From Lineus longissimus (Eukaryota; Nemertea; Pilidiophora; Heteronemertea; Lineidae): a DNA stretch of 60,000 bases. The DNA is taken from positions 25,687,491-25,747,490 of the forward strand of contig NC_088310.1 of assembly GCF_910592395.1 (NCBI RefSeq), written 5' to 3'. The notes under the pieces are model-generated. The model was not told the DNA's origin. It did not search any database and worked only from the letters and a program-made list of their open reading frames with translations. This document shows, one piece after another, positions 46,957 through 58,400 of the stretch. Both the position numbers and the translations under genes were made by a program. Each line of letters opens with the position of its first letter. Positions within the stretch are counted from its first letter, which is position 1.

Positions 46957-49900
46957 GTGAGCAGTTTTTATTTCGGAGTTATTTTTCTGTCTAATTGAAG
47001 TCTGCGTGTCTGACGAAGACACAACATCGGCATCCAATGTTGGACGTGTCTTCACCCAGAGAGATTCCGTGTTAAAACGGTCTATCAATTGGCTAACGCT
47101 GCCAGTTGAATATGGGGTCCATCCATCCATATCGTAGTCAAGAATGGACCTTTTTGACAAATAAGTTTGTTTGGGCGCTCAACAGTCATGCGTTTCACCT
47201 GGAACAAAGGGTCCCAGTGACTTATGGTGTTGTCCGACGTCAGATGAGGCCTTCTAAAGTGTTCTTAGCATGCACATTTGTTTTGTTAAGACTTGGATTC
47301 GTCTTTATCGAAAAAGCCTATATACTGAGGCAAACGAAAATTTTTGAAGGAAACACTGGATTTGATGATGGTCTTTATATATCAATTATTTTGTGAACCA
47401 AATGGTTTGCCCTGGCACTGACCTCTTGTAAATTTACTGATCAAGACTGACACACTAACCTCGATTATGTTGGTAAGGAATGCATGCAATTGCGCTGCTT
47501 CAAGCTTTTGCACTTTACAATAAATCTAGATTTAATTCACTTGGATCCTTAATCTTGTTTGCATTGACAGGAATGCTGTACTGTTAACATTCCCATTCAT
47601 GCCAAGGACATGATTTACTATCATTGTGCAGTTCTTTATTTCTGACTCTGAAAGTTGGATATGATATTCTGGACAGTCCTGTGAGTACAGGTGAAATCAT
47701 AAGTGGTATTTTTCGGGGTAGTTACCATGGTAAATACGCCTACTATTACTGCGAGAGAACCCATGTTGAGGGTGGACGGTTTTCTGGCTTGGTGGAATAA
47801 TGGACTCTTCTTCCTGGTAATCTAACAAATGTATAATTGTCCACAGTGTAGCCATTGGTCTGCACAAATGATAGACCTGGTTCTGGAATAAATTTGAGTC
47901 ATACCTTTCTTGAACCTAGGCCTACCTTGCCAATTTATTCATAGAATGTTACAATTTGCCTTCTGGATATCAATTGTCCAAAACCTACCAGAGCTATTGT
48001 ATTCAGTCACCCTCACTTGCAAGACAGAATTCTTTATGAAAAACAAGCCATTATACGTGTTCGGCCTATAATTTGTATTCTATATTATTTGCACAAGCTG
48101 TGGATAAAATGTTGGCTTGATAGCGATTTTGAAAGAAGGAATTCCAGAAGTGCCTCTTGAGTGAATTCCGCATTGTATCAGGACAAATAGTGAGACATTT
48201 TATTGATCAGCCTTTCAAATGATTCACCCATCTGATTATATACTTCGAGGCCTACACTTAAAATGTGGTTGAAGTTGTTCCTTATGCAAGTGTAACGTAA
48301 GCATAAAAGTGTAGGAAGTGATAGGTGTGCCTGGTATGACAGTGACAATGCCTAGTCCCTTTTAGACCCGCACATAAGTCCTTGTTTACAACTCTAGACT
48401 ATATGTCCCTTGTGCTGAATCTAAGGTTACATGTATTGTACTTAGACAACTTTCTCTTTTGAAGCCTTCTTTTGCTTCAATCTGGCCTCTTTGAATTTTT
48501 TCTTGTCGTGCAAACGGCCCTGTTGTCTAGCACCTTGCGTACAAGTTCCTGGCCTACAAGTACAATACAACTCCCTGCCTGCTATGCTGTACTCTGTCAT
48601 TCAGTAGTTGCCGTCGTATTGCCGTTCTGCCATTTCCTGTTGGTGGCCGGTGGCCGCATCAAAAGCGCAGTTGGTGAAGCCTCTGTTGTTCTCGTCTGCT
48701 CACCTGCTCAATACGTAATACACTGTATTGGTAAATGGTTCCACCATTCCACCCACAGTATACAAATGCTGGGAAGCTTGTTTACCTAATTACAGCCCCT
48801 CTAATCAATAATTTATCGCTTCCTGATTGAGGCTGGTCCATAGTGTGTGTATCAAGTGGCCCATACCATTGTGACCAGCTAAGCCTGGATACGGTGCAAT
48901 GCCAGTTGTTGATCGATGTCTGACCATGTCCAAATGCCAAGGCTGTAAAAGTGTATCATGAATTTATTGGTTTTCTGGTATCTTCATAAATTTGGCAACC
49001 CAGTACCAGCGACATTAGATGATCTCCCCATCCTCCAGGGTGAAAGTTTTGGAATGATAGTACATTGCAGTGTGGAATGTGAAGTATTCTTCCACTCAAT
49101 CCAGCTTCCTTACGGTTGGCATGGCAACAGATCTATCAGCTCCAATGTTGTGCCACTCCACAACCACAATTATTTATTCTCCAATATGAAAAATTCTTGT
49201 CAGATTTGATATTTTCTCAATTCTGTTGAAGAATGTGATGTGCAGTGTGGGCCATCAACCAGAATGTAGTTTGGTCTGATTATACTTTTTGAAGGCTATG
49301 GATCAGCATAGCTGTCCAGGCTGCTGTTGTTGACACTGAGACTGACATACACCTTATTTCACAAGGTTGTGGCCAAAATGCCAATAAATTCCTTATTGCT
49401 CCTTAGTTGATATTGAGACATGTCTGTCATGAAACAGCTTAGGGCTGCCATACCATGCATTTCTAGAGGCCTTTATACTAGATTATAGTGCCTAACAGTA
49501 TCGTATAGTGTACGGTATTGGCAGGACATGCCATCTGGCTCCAGATTTGTATTGTGGGACAAGATTGGCAAACAGAATGGAACGGATATCGATTATTCCT
49601 AAATTTGTGAAGAAGGAAGCCAGGGTATACAAATAGAGGGCTGATCAATACTATCAACAAAGTGCCATGTGTTCTGGATCCTGTTGACAAAACATTGGCA
49701 TGTGGAGATCAGGATGTCGTTTGTCACACTGGGCTGGTGGTGACATCTTTTGGTTGTCGATCATGCAGGTGTATCCTAGGTCAGGCAATCTCTAATTTTC
49801 GGAAAGTAAGCCTAAATGCTTTGTTGCAGTTGGTATGTTCGCTTGAAGAACCTTGGTCAAATGTTTGCTTTGCCTAGGCATAAGATATCTCCTGATTCTT

Positions 49901-52900
49901 TCTAAGATGATATGTTATTACTTTTAGTAACCTGGAGCCTGGCAGGTGTTTTTGCTAACCCTAACATGCTTAATAATATTGCCATATTGACAACAGAGTG
50001 CCTTTCCAATGATAAAGGAGAACCTGTGTCTCCTTCAAGATAATGGCAATGCTTCTCATGCCCTTGGGTCGATCCATCACCAGCAGGATGAAGCTAACAC
50101 CTAATCTCGTTGTTTCCTGGTGATTCCTCCTGTAGCCAATAATTGAATTTATTGTTCGAGACATGACTTGAATATCCCTCATCATCAGTTTGACCGTTCG
50201 TGTTGGTGTTTCACTGAGCAGGGTCTGGTTGCTCAGTCGGAGTTAGACTTACTGTTGGCGTTAGGTCCTAAAAATACATGCACGCAGATATCCTATGCAG
50301 GGGGATTTGATACTTGAAACTGAGCCTACAGAGAGTACATTTTTGGGATTCCTTCTATTGTTTATGTGTGTCAATTATTGAAGGAGTGGAATGATCCACT
50401 TCAAGTGAGGGGTAACAACCTTGTGACCTTCAGCAGGGCCGACGCCTTCATATTTGTGGGACCTGTCATTGTAACCCCCTACTGCTGCTAGGCAACTGTT
50501 GCCTCCTGGCTTGATTTGCCTTTTGATGCTTCCAAAATGAAATCAACCCTGGAAGCTTTGGGCTTTGGCTAAGGCTGAGAACATCTTTGTTGATAAGTTG
50601 AGTACCATCAGACTGTATTTTGTGTGAAATCACCAAAAATCACATGCTAAATTCTCATGAAATGTACTGGCTGTGTTTCCCAGCTTATAGCCAGGAAGTT
50701 CATTGCCTGTCTGCTCTCTACTGTGTTTGCTGAACATGACCAGAATGAGTTTGATCGTTGAGATTTGCGTGCCAGCACAATGAACAGGTCATGTAGGCGA
50801 GATATTGTTCTCTTGTTTTCCTTGGAACATAATATCCTCTGTTATGAATATAAGTATACTAGGCCTACTTCACAGCCCTCCCTTGGCTTATGGTATCATG
50901 GTATGGCCTGGTAACATTCCTTAAGAGTCAAGCTGGTCCATCTCAAAAGAGTTGAAGGATGTTGCTCGCTTGAGAAAGGGATACGTATCGAAGTTTCCTT
51001 AGGATTGTTATTGCTATACTTGTGTTTCCGTCACCATCAAAATGTTGAAACATGCTGAAAATCACCAAAACAGGCTGAAGAACAGACAGGGTGAGTTGTT
51101 GACATTGTCGGGTATTTTATGTTTGGTCTACTTACCATTTCTCAAAGAGGAACGTTTTTCTTTAGATGCTCTTCATGTGTAAGACAAGGTGCTTCATGTA
51201 CGTGTTGAGTGGTTGGACATTTCAAGGGGAATTGTTTCTCCCAGATGATTTGTCAGTTATGTCAGAACCTCATTTCAGTGTCATTGTTCTTCACTTGGGC
51301 GCTAACCATGACATCTCTTTTAAACAATGTTCCTTCTCCCCTTGAGGCACCACCGTGCGAAGACTCATTATTGCTCAATTCCTTAGCGGCAAGACCCCCC
51401 TGATCGAGCGTGACATCCTGTACAACCTCATCAGCGTGTGATGAGAAAAATGACAGCATTAATCCCCTTGTTGGCTATAGAAGAGAATGAGTGTTCGATC
51501 TCATCGTGGGCTGTGTCTGGCGTGTAATCTCTCAAAGATAGATGTGTGGGTTCCCTTGGGGCTCCTGCAATCAGGACTGGTAGAAGGATAAGGATGACCA
51601 TTTCTGACAGGACTTCTGTATGACTTCCATTGGCTGTTTGTCTTCTGTGGAAGAAGGCATTTGACATTGCTCTGGGAGAAGCATAGTAGGATTCGGTTTT
51701 TATGATTCTATGGAAAGGTTTGTTGTTAGTTAGCAAGAAGGTTCAGGGTCTTTGGCCAGCTACAGTAGAGTGTTTCCATTCATGACAACTCATTCTGGTA
51801 TTGATGACCCTCTGGATGTGTGTTTCCTCAAATGATAGAGTCTGCGAGATTCGTAATAGGAAGTTCATTAGAAATGACTATCTATTATCGTATTCAAAAT
51901 TCAAAATTGTGTATCAAGCCACCGCTGAATATCGAATCCCTACAGTGAAATCTGTTTTCCTTGGTCTGTGGGTCATGAAGTGTAAACTCATGCATTCATT
52001 TAACTGCTTTTAAAGGAGCAAAATATCACCTATTGGAAGCCCCAGCGATTGATGCATTGCTCATGCTTGTCACTGGTAACAAAGCATCCATCTTTGTCAT
52101 GACAGATTTGATCAAACCAGTAATGACAATGACAAAACGGAATCCCATCTAATCGATAGAAGCAGCATGGGATGATTGCAAACGGTTTCTTCGCTACAGA
52201 TGCTTTTCGATTGTGGAGTTTTTTACCATACAATGTCTACAGTCTTCATCGTCTTCTGTATTCGATATTGGTCATCTCAAAGTTTGTAGCATCACAAAGC
52301 TAGACTGGTTAAGAGTTAAGTGTACCTACGTAATAGATGTAGTCACTGGCAATGGGATGAATTGATTGCGACTGGAACCATATGGCACTCATCAGACTAT
52401 GAAAACAATGGTGTTAAACTAATTGGCGTCTGGCTCTTCTGTATTGATGAATGATATTGAACAAACTGGGAATGATGGCAACATTCCCACCGCCTCCTCA
52501 AATTCACTCCACTTGGATGACAAGTTCAGGTGGGTTTGTTTTTGGAGTTCATTTGTATTTCAAGTGACAACTGATAGGCTCTTCTGTATGTAACACAAAA
52601 AGTGGAGTATGTATTTAACTATGTAGACTCACTTTTAATCCCGCAGTATAGGGCATGCCGGTAACAATTGAATGTTTGCAAAAGAAACCAAAAGTTCCGG
52701 ACTTTTTCCTTCAAAATTGTCAGCCTTATAATAAAATCTAATAAAGGTCTTGTACTGAAGTCTAATCATCAGCCCCATGCAGGGTATGTGGCACTGTTCT
52801 TCACTGTATTGTTTGGATACAAAGTCTATACATTCTTCCCAACCTTTCATGATAAAGCAGTCAACATTGTCAGGGGTTATCAATAACATGCACACTGCAA

Positions 52901-53633
52901 CATTTCTGTGTTGATTTTATCAAAATTCCGGGGCTCCTGGAGCTTTGGAGTTAATATTTTGTATCAGCAGTTCCGCCTGGAAGGAATAGCGATAATATAA
53001 TCAAAAGTGTGTGCCTATCCACTGAACAAAAACCTGCAAAGGCTGATGTGGGATTTTTAACTCATTCACGCCCAGGGGTTGCACGTTGACAAAATCATTT
53101 CTTTCATTTTAGCCGGTCTAGGCAAAAATGTTAGCACCCAGACCGATTCATGGAGAAATAATGTAAATGGTCCTACTCACAAAAAAATTGTCACGTGAGA
53201 GAATATGAAAAAAAATGTGCATCAATATAATTTACATGATCAAGTATAGTTCTGCGTTTGCAGTGTAAATAAAAAACACAGGCTTATGACAGCGCCTTGG
53301 GCATTCATACTTGTTCTTGTGAAGTACATGTCCGCACACATGAATGTCATGGGGTTTGCTCTGCCCTCCAGGCAAATCCTGACAGAGATAATGTGTCGAA
53401 TCTAAAGCATTTCCTAATTTCCAAGTATGATGGGACAACCCAGATATACTGTCCCAGACCCAGTTCTATAGCATGAATACGGAAGCAAAGTCATCAGTGA
53501 CAAGACAAATCTGATCTTGTTTCAGCTTTGAACTTGAGAAAGAAAACTGAAGATGAGAAATAATGAAGTCAGTTCCAAGCAAGATGAACAGTTTGTAATC
53601 AAAGTAACACCTTGTAAACTCTTCTTGTTGCAG
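46957..53633 (+). other. 6.7-kb intron of the PDZ gene
   Basis: GT-AG intron. Several open frames up to 105 codons (for example 48,472-48,789 and 51,736-51,431) show no domain and no splice support. A single TTACCATGGTAAA palindrome (about 47,727) recalls the CACCATGGTG cluster of 40.5 kb. It is free of minisatellites, unlike the DNA upstream of 45 kb. Confidence 0.7.
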
Positions 53634-54698
53634 TTGCTGATGTTCACAATGTGCAAGATGCTTATGTGATTGCCGTTGAAGAAAAAGCCAAGCAACGATT
53701 GGAGAAGCTTTCAGCGGTCCACAAGATCCAGCCAGTGGATATGACCAAACTACCCAACCAGGAAGAAAAAGAAAACATGGATATTGAAAGCTATAACAAT
53801 CCATTTCGAAATAATAAGGGAAATAATATGGACTCGCCCCACAAACGGGGGAAGCAGCCAGTTCATGTGGAAGCTAATATCAATGTGCCGCCTGTTGAGG
53901 CTGGTTTGAATGGCGGACACTTTGAGGCCGATATAAACGGACCTAATGTGGATACGACCAGAATGAACGGTTATGTAAATGGTGGATCAGCTCGCTTAGA
54001 CAACACTAACCCGTTCCTGCCGGCATATCAATACGCCGGCAGTGAGGGGGGCAGTTCTGTCTCGGACAGTGATCTGTATCGAGGACCGTCTGATTTTAAT
54101 ACTTTAGAACGTGGTGTGCAGCAAGCGAACAATGTTCAGGAGGAGATAATGGTTGACAATACTACTGACTTTAATAGCGGTTACACAGGTATCATAGACG
54201 GTAGTGATGGGCCCCATAGAGAAATGGCAATTGATGTACCAGCGGGATTCCGAGGCAGTTTAAAAGAACCGCCACGATTGCCATCACACATTGGACCATC
54301 TCCTCCAGGGACGCCAAAGAAAGAGCGTAAAACTGCTGATAAATCGGGAAGTAGTACTCCTAAATCTGACCGAGATGAACAATTGCAAAGAATACGAAAA
54401 CATCAGGAGGATTTACGGAAACGGCGCGATGAAGAAGACCGGTTATTACGAGAACAGGAATTTTTACGTGCTTCCTTACGCGGTTCTAAAAAGTTACAAG
54501 CGTTAGAACAGCGGCCTCCACCACCACAACCTGTTGGGTTTGAAAACGAGGCATTCGTGGAGGAGGGGGATCACCTTGATGGGAGTTTACCACGATCTGC
54601 ACTGAGGGTCACACCTCCGGAACCTGGCACATTAGACAGAAAACAGCAGTATGAACCCACTAGTCAAGCAACTGCTGAGGTACAGGCACAGCCAATTG
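53634..54698 (+). CDS. PDZ-domain scaffold protein, large exon 3 in window
   Basis: The acceptor CTCTTCTTGTTGCAG opens with TT completing a Val codon carried from 46,956. It encodes about 355 residues. First is a probable helix, NVQDAYVIAVEEKAKQRLEK, then long polar low-complexity sequence with two NPF motifs (YNNPFRN near 53,797 and NTNPFLP near 54,001; NPF is the known EH-domain ligand), a basic Ser/Thr-Pro stretch (about 54,290-54,370), and a strongly charged helix (about 54,370-54,500, RKHQEDLRKRRDEEDRLLRE) followed by LRGSKKLQALE, a PPPPQP run and GFENEAFVEE. The likely donor is ATTG|GTAGGT after 54,698 (phase 1); TAG|GTACCA after 54,702 is weaker. The helix and NPF motifs suggest an endocytic or cytoskeletal adaptor, which is inference. 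Confidence 0.85.
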
Positions 54699-55476
54699 GT
54701 AGGTACCATTTTATAATATCTTAATTATCTTCTTTTTAAACAGTGTTCATTTGAATTCTTGCCCTTCTCCCATCAGCATTGATGTTGTCAAATTGGATTG
54801 GTAGGTACACCAGTTAGTGTGTCACAGACTTATCATGATTTGACAGGCAAAACTGACAAACTCCATTGGTTATTCTCTTGCAGTTCCTGACATGTTCTGT
54901 AGTCTGACTTGTATGACATTGAGTAACCCTGTCTGTGATTGCCTCTGGTGGCTGTCATGGCTGTCAGTACTTCACTTTAGCTTTTCGACACCAGACTGTT
55001 ACTACTGTGACAGCCAGCTTCTCAAATTATGTTGTGTATGTCATGCGTGAAACTATATCTGACAGTCATGATCATCAGAAGTTCGGGGTTCAACTGGTAC
55101 CTATAGCCTTTTATGAATTGTATGATGACCTTGTAATTATCATGATCATTGAAATGTGAAAAGTAAACTATTTGACAGAAAGTAGCGATTGATGCCATTG
55201 ATCTTTGAGAACACACCAATCAAAGCAAGGGTGTATCGCCCTATTTCATGGTTTGATGGTGATGCTGCAGCTAGCCTGATAACATTCAATGGCAAAATTG
55301 GATCGATACTTCAGATTCAATATTCACATTGAACGAAAGGTGTCTACGACAGATAGAAAAATGAAAGTTTCACGAGACAAGTTTGGGACATAGTTGTGGT
55401 CTACGCCTTGTGTGGATGTATAGGAGTGCTTGCCTTGAGGGATATGTACGCTAAATGAAAAGGATACCACTCGATC
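54699..55476 (+). other. Intron or intergenic gap before the giant reading frame
   Basis: No exon is recognised. An AG at 55,461-55,462 (AAAAG|GATACC) would join 54,698 to the giant frame in phase, but it lacks a pyrimidine tract. Whether the giant frame is spliced to the PDZ gene, directly or through a missed exon, is open. Confidence 0.45.
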
Positions 55477-58400
55477 ATGGATTTACAGAGTTTATTTTAC
55501 CCAGCTTTGGGATACATTTTACAAACGGAGGAGTTCTTGCTGCACAGTATAGCCACAGGGCCAGGGGATTCAGGCATTTCGGATAAGTCACGAGGGGCTG
55601 GTGGGGAAGAAGTGATTCACTATCCTGCAAAGAAAGTGAACACTACGACCCTTTCCACTGGACCTAAAAGAGAAGGATGCAAATTATGTGGACTCAAACC
55701 TCAAAGAAGTTCAGATGAAGTGCCTTCGAAAACCATTCCTTCACAAAAGTTGCAAGTTGTCTCTTCCCCAGTTCCTTGTCAATCGCCCTCACCGAATAGG
55801 ACTTATTTCCAGCGGAGTACCCCTTCTGGAGTGCAGACAGTTTTCTACCATAAAGGCAGGGCTTCTCAGTGCAGATATAATCATGTCAACCAATACGTGC
55901 CTCGGGTTCCTGTGAAAACGGACACCAGAGAGAAACCTGGAGCTCCACTCCCAGTTCAGGAGAAGGAAGTGCCTATAGTGAAAAAATCATCTGTGAAAGT
56001 GGCTTATCTAAGAACCGGACTCCCTCTCAGTATTCCGATCAGCGACAGTTCGGCTGACGAGGGGAAATATTGGTGGTCCGAGATAAAGAATGAGACACCA
56101 GAGCTAAAGTCTGTGCCTTCAAGTCGTTATAATCAACATACCCTCTCTAATGTTGACTGTGTATCAACTGTAGCTCCTGGGCCTTTAGCAGGAAAGGCAA
56201 ATGCTAGTCAGCATAACTTAGAAGAAGAAATTGAAGGTGACGCTAGGTCAACAAAGAATGCAGTAAATGGGGAGATGAAAATCAATGTCGTTGACTCCTC
56301 TAGCTCGAAATCAACTCCAACCGTTTTGAGGAAAAGTGATTTGACTGTCGGGAAACCTGCATCAACTGCAGAGAAAGGGAATGACCAGTCATTGCAGCAA
56401 ATTGGCAAGAAGGCTAAGAATAAGATGAAAATCAAAGGAATACATAGAAAGTCTAGAAAAGACGGTGAAAATAGACCTGCATTGTTTCGAAAAACTGATA
56501 ATGATAATTCTGATATTTATTTTGGTGACAATGAGAGAAGTGCAAGCGTTACTCCTACCCTGAATCAGAAGCTAGAAAATGGAAGAATATTGGTCAACGC
56601 TGAAGCAAAATATCAAGTTAGAAATGCTTTATCGGGAATTCACCAGAAGAAAAAGGGTTCTGCGGATGGGTCACCTACTCCAAAGGATATAACAACTGGT
56701 ATAAAAAGGGGTGGAAAGGATATTGGTAGTACAAGTGCTGTCCAGTTGCTTGCTCGTGGCAGCCTACGAAGCCTGGCTCTGTTGTCGCTTCAACCAAATG
56801 GTATACTGCGAGGGAAGCATCTGTCCAGGATTGAGCAACTTGGCAATTGTGGTGGTAGAGCTAGTGCACCACGGAAGCTCGTATCAAGGAATACTGATAG
56901 CAAACTTGTTGTAGCCAAGACTGCTCCAGTGCGGGTCTCTCCTCGAAGTGCCCCTGTGAGCCCCCAGAGAGACAAAGCAACGCAGTCATCTTTTTCCTCG
57001 ATAACTACATCTTGTGTGAAGTGTGGTAGTTTGCCCAACGTATCTGCTTGCTCTAAAGTTGCTAATCTGGGAGGTGGAGGAGCTTTGATTCAGACTGCCA
57101 GTACAAGCCTGCCAAATATATCCATACCCCCTGCTCAAGAATTGCAGATTCAGAACGGCCACAAGACACCATTGTCAAAGTTGGAAAAGAAGACATCGCT
57201 TACTTGTTCTGCATCGAATCTTACTCAGGGGTACAACATAAGTCCTATTCAACCATTGGAAAGGTCGCATGTCTCTGCGTTGATGTCAAGTACTTGGGAG
57301 GTGACGGAATTTGAGAAAGACACTACTCCCTCCCAGGATATTCTGGCTAAAAGCCAAGGAAGTTCAGATAACCCAATAACACATCCATTACAGCTATCAC
57401 ATCCAGAGCCAGGAAATGATGGCTCCCTGAACAGTGATGAGATGTCACCATTAGCTGGTAAAGGAGGTCGTAAAGAACCAACTTCAAATTGCTGTGTGGA
57501 GACTTCTAATGCGCTGACTGAGTTGGATACAAATGAAGTTGAAACCGAATCGGATTTGTCTCTCCTCGGAAGCAGTTTGAGTCATAATGAAGCTGCCCTA
57601 AGACTAGGGGGTGATTCAAAGAAAGCTGTGCGAAATGAGCCTATAAGTCAAAAACATTGTCCTCCAGAAACTGTTGGTGACAAACGTAAGACATCCACTA
57701 AGTCTCATGTCATCACTGCCCTGGTTGAGAGTGAAATCAAACCAGAAAAACAGCCTATTGATGATAGTGTCATCGTACTGGCTCGTGAATCTACTAAGCT
57801 GAAAAGAGATGCAAAAACGCTCACGACTTGTGGAATGTCAGAGTCTCACAAGACAAATAAAGATATTGGATCAAAGCGGCGGTACATTCTTCAGCAGATT
57901 CTTCAAAGTGCTCGCCAGGAGGAATCAAATAGCAAAGAATCTGAAATACGGAAGAAGGAAACGGGATCGATTGGTCTCCGTAACCATAGGGCTTCTGATG
58001 TTGCTACTCATTCAAAAGACCCGGAGACATCAAAGAATGTACCTGAGGAACATAAAAACGGATTGAGATACCCAGAGCCCTTTGGTTCAGTTGAGCATGC
58101 TAATGGCAAGAGCAAGCCTGGAGAGGAAAGCTCAAAGAAGAATTTGAGGTTGGGCAGAAAAGTAAGTGCTGTCATTCTCTCGCGGGTTGATAGCATATCT
58201 CTGGGGGCTTTGCCATCAGAGCTACCTTCTTATGGACTCGAGGAAGATGGAGACTTGGAAAAGAAAACAGCGAGTTCTCAGGATGGTGATGGCAAAGATG
58301 TAAAAATAAGAGATCGTAGTAACGATACCAATAGCACTCATGGAAAATCTGATTCGCATCATAAAAAGAACAAGCATGATGGCCGATTAGCCAATACCCT

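Noticed and set aside
48472-48789. 105-codon frame in the PDZ gene's large intron as a nested gene
   Set aside because: No recognisable motif or conservation clue. Its hydrophobic composition reflects T-rich intron sequence.
55461-55476. Acceptor joining the PDZ exon directly to the giant frame
   Set aside because: The phase fits but there is no pyrimidine tract. Left open and not annotated as a splice site.
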